From Actinacidiphila acididurans (GTDB taxonomy: Bacteria > Actinomycetota > Actinomycetes > Streptomycetales > Streptomycetaceae), in contig NZ_JADKYB010000030.1 of NCBI RefSeq assembly GCF_016918855.1, positions 37,128-101,127 on the forward strand: DNA of 64,000 bases. Direction: 5' to 3'. Made by a program: the position numbers and the translations under genes. The notes beneath the pieces are model-generated. The model was not told where the DNA came from. It made no database searches and saw nothing but the letters and a program-made list of their open reading frames with translations. How positions within the stretch are numbered: the stretch's first letter is position 1; the number at the start of each line of letters is the position of its first letter. Shown in pieces: positions 57,405 to 64,000 of this stretch.

Positions 57405-57439
57405 TTGACCCCTGCCGAATTAATGTGGCACACTAATTC
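57405..57439 (+). promoter_or_regulatory. Promoter with 23-bp operator dyad
   Basis: -35 TTGACC (57405-57410), 18-bp spacer, -10 CACACT (57429-57434). Bases 57417-57439 form GAATTA-N-TGTG-N-CACA-N-TAATTC, pairing at 10 of 11 positions, and cover the -10. It lies between the divergent multi-HTH gene and the gene at 57474, so it may control both. Confidence 0.65.
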
Positions 57440-57473
57440 ATGTCAGCAGGAACCAGCCCGGAAGGGGACCACG

Positions 57474-57989
57474 ATGGACACCAAGACCGCCGCCACCGAA
57501 GCCAAGGTCACCATCGCCACCATCCGCTCCTGGGCCCGCAACGGCGTCATCACCGCCACCAAGCAGGCCGGCCGCTGGGTCATCGACGCCGGCTCCCTCG
57601 CCCACCGCCTCGCCATCGCCGCCCTCAAGGCCGCCCGCCGCACGCCGAAGGCGATCGCCCTGACCGTGGAGAACCTGACCGCGATCGGCGGCCGGCTGTG
57701 GGAGAAGAACGGGATGCGCCGCGTCTACATCAACGACTGGACCCGCTACCTGCCGCTGGAGATCGAGCAGTACAAGACCGGCAACATCTCCTGGGCCGCC
57801 TGGAACGGCGAGGAGATCGCCAACCGGCAGGCGCTCCTGCTCCTCGGCTCCCTCGACAAGGTCTGGTTCGACACCGCTGACGGCAAGCTCCACGCCCGTC
57901 TCGGCTCCAGCGAGTCCCGCGTCGCCACCCGCAGCGAGGTCTTCGCCACCGTCAACGCCGGCATCCGCGCGGCCGTCGCCGCCCTCTGA
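57474..57989 (+). CDS. MerR/excisionase-like HTH protein
   Basis: 171 aa, ATG with CCGGAAGGGGACC upstream. TEAKVTIATIRSWARNGVIT, ATKQAGRWVIDAGSLAHRLA is an HTH with a wing, as in Xis/MerR-type DNA binders. The C-terminal 90 residues (MRRVYINDWTRYLPLEIEQY, ISWAAWNGEEIANRQALLLL) form a separate domain of unknown type. It stands behind a well-formed operator and may regulate itself. Confidence 0.7.
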   Translation: MDTKTAATEAKVTIATIRSWARNGVITATKQAGRWVIDAGSLAHRLAIAALKAARRTPKAIALTVENLTAIGGRLWEKNGMRRVYINDWTRYLPLEIEQYKTGNISWAAWNGEEIANRQALLLLGSLDKVWFDTADGKLHARLGSSESRVATRSEVFATVNAGIRAAVAAL

Positions 57990-58046
57990 CACCGCACCAC
58001 CCGCACCGCCCCGATGTCACCCTCAACCGGAAACGGACACCACGCC

Positions 58047-58952
58047 ATGGCCACCACCACCGCCGTCACCATCCGCGAGTGCACCGACCCCATCGAGCTG
58101 TACCGGCACTACGACGGCCAGTCCGAGCCCCAGCCGGCGTACATCGCCCTGGACCTGGAGGACGCCCGGATGTGGGCCACGTACAACGCGGAGATCGGCA
58201 ACGCCGTCCCGTTCGACGTGTTCCACGGCATCGAGCGCCGCTACGGCATCCCGCTGCTGACAGCGCAGGCCGCGAACCGGGTGATGGAGGAGTTGCGGCC
58301 GCTGGCGGAGCGGATCCTCGCTGACTCCACCGTGGACTGGGACGGCAACAACAACGTCGCCACCCTCGGGGCGGACGCGCAGGCCGCCGAGAACGAGATC
58401 GCCGAGAGGCTCGGCAACGTCTTCAACCCGGGCCCGGTCGACGCCTACTTCGACACCGACGACGTCATCGCCGTGTGGGACATCGACGGCGCCGTCAACG
58501 GCGACGAGGCCGAGGAGTACGGCATCACCGCGGCGACCACCGACGAGCGCCTGGACGAGATCGCCGCCGACATCCTGTCCAACCTCGCCTCGTGCGGAGA
58601 GGGCTCCACCGTGGTGTGCGAGGGCCTGGACGCCCACCTGCGGGGCCTGCGCGACGAGATGCTGCGGCAGGACAAGGAGGTGTACTGGTCGGTGATGCGC
58701 GGGCCCTCCCCGGACGCGTACGCCGTGCAGCCCGAGCCGGCCGGGATCGCCATCCCCGAGACCGTGCTGGAGTGGGCGACCGGCCACGGCCTGAGCATGG
58801 ACGACCCGGACGTGTACCTGGTCGTCGCCCCGCAGGAGGGCGCGACGGACATGGACGGCGAGATCGACTGCATGGAGGGCGAGCTGACCGACACCGAGGC
58901 GGTCGCCATGCGCACCGCCCTGGACGCGAAGGACGCGGACGAGGACCACTGA
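58047..58952 (+). CDS. Large acidic protein of unknown function
   Basis: 301 aa, ATG chosen for CCGGAAACGGACACC upstream. TIRECTDPIELYRHYDGQSE, AYIALDLEDARMWATYNAEI, GNAVPFDVFHGIERRYGIPL, VDWDGNNNVATLGADAQAAE, then an acidic second half. The conserved-looking N-terminus is probably a known plasmid/phage domain but I cannot name it. High acidity would fit DNA mimicry or a partner-binding role. Confidence 0.6.
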   Translation: MATTTAVTIRECTDPIELYRHYDGQSEPQPAYIALDLEDARMWATYNAEIGNAVPFDVFHGIERRYGIPLLTAQAANRVMEELRPLAERILADSTVDWDGNNNVATLGADAQAAENEIAERLGNVFNPGPVDAYFDTDDVIAVWDIDGAVNGDEAEEYGITAATTDERLDEIAADILSNLASCGEGSTVVCEGLDAHLRGLRDEMLRQDKEVYWSVMRGPSPDAYAVQPEPAGIAIPETVLEWATGHGLSMDDPDVYLVVAPQEGATDMDGEIDCMEGELTDTEAVAMRTALDAKDADEDH

Positions 58953-58984
58953 CCTCACCGGCCCGTCGCCCCGCATAACGTCCA

Positions 58985-59035
58985 CGTCGCGGCCCCCAGC
59001 ACCGGTAATGCCGGGGGTCGCGACGGCCGTCACCC
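58985..59035 (+). terminator. Long hairpin between genes
   Basis: GTCGCG-G-CCCCC-AGCA pairs with TGC-C-GGGGG-T-CGCGAC around a short loop, 34 bp after the stop. No T-run follows. Confidence 0.6.
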
Positions 59036-59057
59036 TACCGAACAGGAGCCCCTTCCC

Positions 59058-59597
59058 ATGCCCGCTGGACGCCCCGCCACCACCGGCGAATCCCCCATCG
59101 CCCGCTTCCGCGCACGCGGCCCCCTCGCCGACCGCCTGGAGGCCCGCCGCGCCTACCCGGACGTCCGCAACGAACCCGTCTACGGCGGCCCCGTACCGAA
59201 GGACGGCGAGCTGCCCCAGATCGGCACGGTCGCCGCCCGGGACCTGGCCGTCTTCTACGACCTGCTGAACACCGAACTCGCCGCGGCCGCCGCCGAGCTC
59301 CACCGCAGCCAGGTGGTGATGATCCTGGACGCCGTGTGGTCGCTGCTGCCCACCGCCCACTGGATCACGAACGCCTCGGAACTCCTCGCCGCCGAGGTAG
59401 AGGACGCCTACGGCGACGACGAGGACGGCCCCGACTGGCACCGCAGCAACCTCGCCTCCACCATCCGCTCCTGGCCCCGCCTGCGCGCGTACGCCGTGCT
59501 GGAGGCGTGCCTGGCCGTCCGGGACGCTCACGCCGGCGACGACCTCGACACCGCCCTGGCCAAGGCCGGCCTCCTCCCCAAGGGCGCGCAGCGGTGA
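59058..59597 (+). CDS. Unknown helical protein
   Basis: 179 aa. ARFRARGPLADRLEARRAYP, LAVFYDLLNTELAAAAAELH, VVMILDAVWSLLPTAHWITN, LRAYAVLEACLAVRDAHAGD. Its stop overlaps the GTG of the next gene, so it is expressed with the multi-HTH paralogue B. No family recognised. Confidence 0.6.
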   Translation: MPAGRPATTGESPIARFRARGPLADRLEARRAYPDVRNEPVYGGPVPKDGELPQIGTVAARDLAVFYDLLNTELAAAAAELHRSQVVMILDAVWSLLPTAHWITNASELLAAEVEDAYGDDEDGPDWHRSNLASTIRSWPRLRAYAVLEACLAVRDAHAGDDLDTALAKAGLLPKGAQR

Positions 59598-60466
59598 GCA
59601 AGGTAACCACTGCCAGGACTTCCGCGCCCAGCGGGTGCGCCGAGGGCGGCTCCTACTGCGGTACCCCCACCGGCTGGCGCCGCGGCGGACGTTGCGTCCG
59701 CTGCCGCATAGCCCACAACGCCGAGGCCGGACGATACCGGGGGCTCACGGAGGACGAGCGCACCACCTTCCTGGCCGCACTCAACGCCGGACGGACCGCA
59801 GATGCCGCCGCCGCCCACGCCGGTGTGTCGCTGAAGAAGCTGGCAGCGGCATCAATTCTCGACGGCGAGTTGCGTGCCGCCTTGGACGGCATGCCCCCGG
59901 AGGTGCAGAAGGCCGCACGGATGGGCGAATACCTCGCGGCCCTGACGCGCACGGGCGGATCCGCCCAACTCGCCCTGACCATCACCGGACTCACTTCCAA
60001 CCGCCTTGCTGACTACCGCCAGCAGGAGCCGGGCTTCGCCGCCGCCGAGGAAGCCGTGATGGCGTGGCTGCGTGCGACCAAGGCCGCCGCGGTACGCAAA
60101 CTCTCCGAAACCCGTTTGGATGAGGCGGCCAGCGTGTTGGAAGGAGGGGGATCAGTGACGGAAGCAGCAGAGGCCATCCACACCAGCGCCACGGCACTGC
60201 GATACGCGGCGCGCCGACACCCCCGTCTGGCTGCGGCGCTCCCGCCCAAAACCAACGCTGGCCCCAAGAGTTCGCTGACGCCGGACCGGGAGAAGGTCAT
60301 ACGGGAACTGTGGGGGGATCTGTCCATTCCGATGGCCACCATCGGCAAGCGCCTCGGCGTCGCCGGACACACGATCTCCCGATGGGGGAAAGAACTGGGA
60401 CTTCCCCCACGGCGCGCCACCGCTCTCGCCGGGCACCGTCTCCCACTTCCCCGCAACGAGGAATGA
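59594..60466 (+). CDS. Multi-HTH DNA-binding protein, paralogue B
   Basis: 290 aa from GTG overlapping the previous stop. CGTPTGWRRGGRCVRCRIAH opens as in paralogue A. HTH-like units at about 60-80 (RTADAAAAHAGVSLKKLAAA), 185-205 (GGSVTEAAEAIHTSATALRY) and 250-270 (SIPMATIGKRLGVAGHTISR). The C-terminus is basic rather than acidic. Opposite orientation to paralogue A; the two could act on shared or competing sites. Confidence 0.65.
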   Translation: MSKVTTARTSAPSGCAEGGSYCGTPTGWRRGGRCVRCRIAHNAEAGRYRGLTEDERTTFLAALNAGRTADAAAAHAGVSLKKLAAASILDGELRAALDGMPPEVQKAARMGEYLAALTRTGGSAQLALTITGLTSNRLADYRQQEPGFAAAEEAVMAWLRATKAAAVRKLSETRLDEAASVLEGGGSVTEAAEAIHTSATALRYAARRHPRLAAALPPKTNAGPKSSLTPDREKVIRELWGDLSIPMATIGKRLGVAGHTISRWGKELGLPPRRATALAGHRLPLPRNEE

Positions 60467-60475
60467 CCGCCGACG

Positions 60476-61474
60476 ATGACTGCCCCCACCATCACCGCGC
60501 CCCAGCTCCCCGCGATCCGCGCCGAACTCGCCGAGTGGCTCACCGACACCGGCCCGAACGGCGGCCCCGTCGCCTGGTCCGAGGGCTTCGACGGACAGAC
60601 CGCCGTCCAGGAGCGGGCCAACGCCGGACGGTGGGCCGCCTCGCTGCGCGCCGCCGAACTGTTCTTCGTCGCCACCGACATGACCCGCCTCGCCGTCGCC
60701 GCCGGCGAGGCCCTCCCCGCCTACCGGCTCCACCCCGAGGAACTCCCCGCCCAGCACGGCCTGCTGATGTGGGAAGAACCCGTCAACCAGGGCCTGCGCG
60801 GCGGTGAGGCCACCACCGCCCCGGTCATTGCCGTCACCTGGGCCGTGCGCACCGGCGGGGTCGCGGTGCGCACCTGGGTCCACCGCGAGGACTGGCTGAC
60901 GTACATGGCCGAAGGCGACGCCCGGGCCGGGATCCGCGACCTGACCCCCGACGAAGTCCGCGCCGTCCGCCAGCGGTACCCGCAGCCCATCACCGCCATG
61001 GCCGAGACCTGGCTGCCGTTCGGGAAACTGCCCGGCTGGCTGTTCTCCGCCCCGCCGCCGGGCCTGTCCCTGTACGAGCAGGAGGACCGGGCCCGCACCC
61101 TGGGCTGGCTTCAGCAGGTCGAACGGGCCCTCGTCGTCACCTGGCTGCTCATGGGCCAGACCCTGGCCACCGCCCGCGACATCGAGCCCCCACGGTCCGC
61201 GGTCAAGTTCATCCGCCGTATCGACCCGGGCATGCTCGCCGCCACCCGGTACGTCCAGTTACGCCACCGCGGGTTCGGCCCCGAAGCACAGGCGGACGCC
61301 GGCGGCCCGGGCCGCACGTACCAGCACCGGTGGCTGGTCCGAGGCCACTGGCGCAACCACTGGTATCCCTCCCGGCAGGACCACCGGCCGATCTGGATCA
61401 ACACCCACGTCAAAGGCCCCAACGGGGCGCCCCTGCTCGACCCGGACAAGCTCGTCAACATCCTGCGCCGGTAA
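60476..61474 (+). CDS. Conserved phage/plasmid protein with RGHWRNHW motif
   Basis: 332 aa. A helical/beta N-terminal domain (ERANAGRWAASLRAAELFFV, LMWEEPVNQGLRGGEAT), a middle TYMAEGDARAGIRDLTPDEV, and a conserved end: YQHRWLVRGHWRNHWYPSRQ, then HRPIWINTHVKGPNGAP. The RGHWRxxxY...PIWI...KGP pattern recalls a family of phage proteins that includes AcrVA2 homologues; I cannot test this. No enzyme motif is evident. Confidence 0.6.
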   Translation: MTAPTITAPQLPAIRAELAEWLTDTGPNGGPVAWSEGFDGQTAVQERANAGRWAASLRAAELFFVATDMTRLAVAAGEALPAYRLHPEELPAQHGLLMWEEPVNQGLRGGEATTAPVIAVTWAVRTGGVAVRTWVHREDWLTYMAEGDARAGIRDLTPDEVRAVRQRYPQPITAMAETWLPFGKLPGWLFSAPPPGLSLYEQEDRARTLGWLQQVERALVVTWLLMGQTLATARDIEPPRSAVKFIRRIDPGMLAATRYVQLRHRGFGPEAQADAGGPGRTYQHRWLVRGHWRNHWYPSRQDHRPIWINTHVKGPNGAPLLDPDKLVNILRR

Positions 61475-61496
61475 CCACCCGGCGAGACTTCCGAGT

Positions 61497-61519
61497 GGCC
61501 CCCTCCATGCGAGGGGGCC
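61497..61519 (+). terminator. Hairpin terminator
   Basis: GGCCCCCTC and GAGGGGGCC, 9 bp, loop CATGC, followed by GCTCTAT. Confidence 0.7.
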
Positions 61520-61569
61520 GCTCTATATGCGTATGCCGATACCGGGCATTCGACCCAAATTCCTCTACG

Positions 61570-61971
61570 ATGCCGAAGGTGAAAACTCAGGTCCAGGTGC
61601 GTCTCCTGCAAGCCCTCCACCAAAGGGGCGTACCGCCAACGGAGATCGCCAGCCGGTTCGGTCTCCCGCTTCCCGTGCTACGCGGCGTCCTCGGCTTGCA
61701 GCCCGGGAGAATCCTGACAGCACCACCCATGCCCACGATGTCGCTGCCGCCGTGCGCCGTTCCAAGGTGTTACGCGATGAAGGCCCGCGCACATCACCTG
61801 TGCGAGCGCCACTACTTCCAGTGGTACCGGACCGGGCGAATCGGGCCGGCCGAGCAGACTTACGGGCGCCGGGGGTGCGCTCAGCCAGGATGCCTGCGCC
61901 CCCACGAGGCGAAAGGCTGGTGCAAGCAGCACTACAACGTCTACGTCTACGCCCCGCATCGCCAGCACTGA
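61570..61971 (+). CDS. HTH protein with two CxxxxC...CxxH fingers
   Basis: 133 aa from ATG, no ribosome site; TACGAT directly overlaps the start, so a leaderless transcript is possible. QVRLLQALHQRGVPPTEIAS then RFGLPLPVLRGVLGL is an HTH. CAVPRCYAMKARAHHLCERH and CAQPGCLRPHEAKGWCKQHY repeat a finger seen beside HNH domains of homing nucleases. Codon bias is weaker than in neighbours. Perhaps a homing-type remnant or a regulator. Confidence 0.6.
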   Translation: MPKVKTQVQVRLLQALHQRGVPPTEIASRFGLPLPVLRGVLGLQPGRILTAPPMPTMSLPPCAVPRCYAMKARAHHLCERHYFQWYRTGRIGPAEQTYGRRGCAQPGCLRPHEAKGWCKQHYNVYVYAPHRQH

Positions 61972-62023
61972 GCCAGGTCCGCGGGGCGCCGACTCTCGCA
62001 CCTGGGGCCGTAGGGTCGGTGGC

Positions 62024-62380
62024 ATGACCGGCCCGTTCCGCCCCGCCGATTGGGAGCCTGACCCGCCTGTGGTGCGCGCCTCCCACGGCGCCCCGAAGAG
62101 TGACGATCAGCCGTGGTGGCGCCTGCAGCCCGGCGAGCGCGCCCCGGACGGGACGATGAAGCGGCGGTCCGTGGTCCATGGCGGTACGTGTATCGACTGG
62201 CCGGCCGGACGGCATCCGCCGGGCTGGACCCATCACACTCGGGCTGAGGTGCGTCGGCTGCTGTCCCGGCCGGAGGAAGTCGTCCCGTGCGAGAGGTGCC
62301 GGCCGTGGATCACCGTGTACCCGCGCGGCTCGTACCGGCCCTCTGGGGACAGTGAAGGGCCCCGGCCTCAGCACACCTGA
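62024..62380 (+). CDS. Small protein with terminal CERCRP motif
   Basis: 118 aa. SVVHGGTCIDWPAGRHPPGW, THHTRAEVRRLLSRPEEVVP, CERCRPWITVYP is like the short Streptomyces proteins (DUF6233-type, from memory) with one HxxxC and CxxCRP making a Zn site. Ends at the convergent terminator. Confidence 0.65.
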   Translation: MTGPFRPADWEPDPPVVRASHGAPKSDDQPWWRLQPGERAPDGTMKRRSVVHGGTCIDWPAGRHPPGWTHHTRAEVRRLLSRPEEVVPCERCRPWITVYPRGSYRPSGDSEGPRPQHT

Positions 62381-62392
62381 AGGCCGGGGCCC
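62357..62392. terminator. Bidirectional terminator between convergent operons
   Basis: GGGCCCCGGCCT and AGGCCGGGGCCC, a perfect 12-bp stem, loop of 12 nt. It overlaps the end of the plus-strand gene and faces the leftward operon. The 62393-62462 stretch holds no supported gene. Confidence 0.75.
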
Positions 62393-62462
62393 CAGCCCGC
62401 GGTATGACCACCCGGGCAGGTCCCACACGGTACCGCCCGGGCCGAGCACCGTCACGGGCCCG

Positions 62463-62879
62463 TCAGCGTTGGGCCGGTATGGGCAGGGCGCGCAGGTAGA
62501 GGCGGGCCCGGTTGTGGCAGGTGACCGTCAGGCCGCCGTCGCGACGCTGCACGGCCCGCAGCTCGGCGGAGCGGCCCGCGGTCAGCACGTGCGCCATGAA
62601 GGCGTCCGCGTCCGCCAGCCCATACGGACCGCTGACCGCCGGGGCCTGAACGCCGGGGGCCGGATCACCCTCCACCGGCTGCTCCGGCTCGCTGTACCGG
62701 TCGCCCGGGGCGGACTCCGCGGTGATCTGCCACCGGAACTCCCCGCCCGCGGTCAGCTTCACGGCGACACCGTACGGGTACCGGGTCTCACCCGTCTCCG
62801 CGAGGGGGGCGGCCTGCGCCACCGCCGGGTGCGCGCCGAGCTGCTCGAGCACGAACGCCTGGAATCGGTCGGGTCTCAA
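62463..62879 (-). CDS. Unknown protein (TTG start), last gene of the right-end operon
   Basis: 138 aa; TTG at 62879 chosen for AACGGAG upstream and a 14-bp gap to the previous stop. RPDRFQAFVLEQLGAHPAVA, QAAPLAETGETRYPYGVAVK, EFRWQITAESAPGDRYSEPE, GGLTVTCHNRARLYL. Alpha/beta; no family recognised. Confidence 0.6.
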   Translation of the reverse strand: MRPDRFQAFVLEQLGAHPAVAQAAPLAETGETRYPYGVAVKLTAGGEFRWQITAESAPGDRYSEPEQPVEGDPAPGVQAPAVSGPYGLADADAFMAHVLTAGRSAELRAVQRRDGGLTVTCHNRARLYLRALPIPAQR

Positions 62880-62893
62880 GATGGTGGCTCCGT

Positions 62894-63325
62894 TCAGTCG
62901 GTGGTGGTCGTGGTGGCGTTGGGGGTCCGGCCGGCCAGCCACTGCTGGTAGTACAGCTCACCGGCTTCATCGGCTGTGCCTCCGGCCACTGAGTGGCCGA
63001 GGGCGATCCCGAGCGCTCCCCGGAGCCCGATCAGTTCGCCGGTCACCTGCTCTCGGGCGTGCGCGGGGACCAGGTCGTTGTCGAGGCGGCTGCGGCGCCG
63101 GTCGTACTCGCGGGCCAGAGCCTCCCGGATCCGCACCAACTCCGGGTCCGGGCTGTCGGCCGCGAGGCGCTCGTTGATGGCGTCCCGCAGCGCGGGCAGT
63201 ACGTCCGCGCGCAGGCCGACATCCGCGGACCACACCTGCGTGTCCCAGTACGAGATGTCCGGGAGGTGCAGCAGCACGTGGTCCGGGATGCCCGGGTCGG
63301 GGCTGATGGTGGGTTTCTCGGTCAC
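62894..63325 (-). CDS. Unknown protein of the right-end operon
   Basis: 143 aa from GTG. DHVLLHLPDISYWDTQVWSA, RADVLPALRDAINERLAADS, EALAREYDRRRSRLDNDLVP, YYQQWLAGRTPNATTTTTD. No family recognised. Confidence 0.6.
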   Translation of the reverse strand: MTEKPTISPDPGIPDHVLLHLPDISYWDTQVWSADVGLRADVLPALRDAINERLAADSPDPELVRIREALAREYDRRRSRLDNDLVPAHAREQVTGELIGLRGALGIALGHSVAGGTADEAGELYYQQWLAGRTPNATTTTTD

Positions 63326-63333
63326 GGCTGGGC

Positions 63334-63600
63334 CTATTCCTGCTCGATCAGGTGGCGCGGGTAGATGTTGAGGATGGTGATGCAGTCCCGGCAGCAGTCA
63401 CCCTCCCCGGTGGCGGGCCCCCGGGCGACGGCGCGGCCGCACAGCGCCACGCCGTTCCCCCACTCCTCGGTGCCGGGATCCCAGATGAGGACGGTCAGAT
63501 GCCGGTCGACCCGCTCAGTGGCGGGGTCGAGGGGCGCGACCGGGACGACGTACTTGCGGCCGGGAACGTAGTCGTCGAGGACGGCCGGCTTGCCGGTCAA
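63334..63600 (-). CDS. Small Cys-rich protein (TTG start)
   Basis: 88 aa; TTG overlapping the previous stop (TTGA) with CGAGGGCACGAG upstream. YVPGRKYVVPVAPLDPATER, TVLIWDPGTEEWGNGVALCG, GEGDCCRDCITILNIYPRH. Four Cys suggest Zn. An unusual start codon shared with the operon's last gene. Confidence 0.55.
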   Translation of the reverse strand: MTGKPAVLDDYVPGRKYVVPVAPLDPATERVDRHLTVLIWDPGTEEWGNGVALCGRAVARGPATGEGDCCRDCITILNIYPRHLIEQE

Positions 63601-64000
63601 CTCGTGCCCTCGGTGGCGCTGGTGTCGAGGTCGGTGCCGCCGATGATGAGCCGCAGGCGGGCCCGGGGCGGCACCGGGTCCCGGCCGGGGATCGGCCAGT
63701 CGTCCGCGCGGATCCCGTACACGGGCGGCTTCCACAACGGGCCGCGGCGGGCCCGGTAGACGGTCTCCCAGTCCGCTTCGAAGTACGACGGCAACAGCCC
63801 ACCGGCATTCGGGATCGGCTCCGGGGAGCGCCCGTTCTGCTCCCGCACCTGCTCCCGCAAACGGGTGAGATGGTCCTGGTGGCGGGGGCAGAAGTAGTGG
63901 AGCTTGTGCCAGCCCGTGTCAGGCAGCTTCTCCACCACGTACTCGGACGCCGTGTCGCCGCAGATGCCCTTGGTGTTCCGAAAGTCTTCCTCGTCCCGCC
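63597..64000 (-). CDS. Unknown zinc-type protein, 5' end beyond window
   Basis: The frame is open to the right edge: RDEEDFRNTKGICGDTASEY precedes the internal GTG at 63938 and is clearly protein, so the real start is outside. GICGDTA ... HYFCPRHQDHLTRLREQV is a short Cys/His motif typical of small actinophage proteins. RARRGPLWKPPVYGIRADDW and RARLRLIIGGTDLDTS follow. First visible gene of the right-end leftward operon. Confidence 0.7.
   Translation of the reverse strand, partial: RDEEDFRNTKGICGDTASEYVVEKLPDTGWHKLHYFCPRHQDHLTRLREQVREQNGRSPEPIPNAGGLLPSYFEADWETVYRARRGPLWKPPVYGIRADDWPIPGRDPVPPRARLRLIIGGTDLDTSATEGTS

Noticed and set aside
61565..62455. Minus-strand frame starting VTVLGPGGTVWDLPGW
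   Set aside because: Only the first ~20 residues look protein-like; the rest runs through the terminator and opposite two better-supported genes.
1..64000. CRISPR array
   Set aside because: No series of short identical repeats with unique spacers; the only regular repeats are the 24-bp iterons and the tape measure units, which are coding or operator-like.

Overview
The window looks like a 64-kb piece of a temperate, probably plasmid-forming Streptomyces phage. Base composition is very GC-rich, with strong G/C bias at third codon positions, many GTG starts and frequent GTGA/ATGA stop-start overlaps. Several genes belong to families I associate with Streptomyces and its relatives: WhiB, a winged-helix Rep-like protein, a DciA/DUF721 protein, and many small Cys-rich proteins. 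Neither end of the element is visible. The portal gene at position 1 lacks its start and the last minus-strand gene runs off at 64000, so the terminase genes must lie outside.

Left arm (1-24.2 kb, plus strand) is the late operon of a tailed phage with a siphovirus-type tail. It runs portal fused to a MuF domain, prohead protease-scaffold, major capsid protein, an inserted HNH nuclease, two Cys-rich paralogues (the second frameshifted), head-tail connectors, major tail protein, tail assembly chaperone with a -1 slippery site, tape measure with an internal ABC-type repeat, tail tip proteins, a papain-like peptidase, a GH25 endolysin with a likely internal start, three membrane proteins (holin candidates) and a terminator.

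Middle (24.2-37.2 kb) is the regulatory, recombination and accessory region. A 43-bp sequence occurs at its two edges in inverted orientation. It holds a leftward operon of small genes, a tRNA-like relic, a leftward HTH operon under a TTGACA promoter with a 28-bp perfect palindrome, and a tyrosine recombinase with a lox-like dyad just upstream. It also holds a PIN nuclease facing a recombinase-like protein that lacks its catalytic C-terminus, and a rightward operon with a Rad52-like annealing protein and a PAPS-reductase-like protein.

Replication and partition (37.5-43 kb): a winged-helix Rep-like protein, a DciA/DUF721-like helicase-loader homologue, a 24-bp iteron array with unusually dense CTAG, ParA, and a ribbon-helix-helix partner. 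Together with the Cre/lox-like arrangement this suggests maintenance as a plasmid prophage; that is inference.

Right arm (43-62.4 kb, mostly plus strand) is early genes packed into operons: DUF5131, RuvC-like, WhiB, a WYL-like protein, an HTH-HNH protein and many short unknown or zinc-ribbon proteins. Three operons start from near-identical promoters (31.7, 45.3 and 50.0 kb) sharing a conserved 18-bp spacer and a dyad, which points to one shared regulator. A second pair of related multi-HTH proteins lies on opposite strands around 57-60 kb, next to a 23-bp operator-like dyad. The window closes with a convergent terminator and a leftward operon of small proteins (62.4-64 kb).
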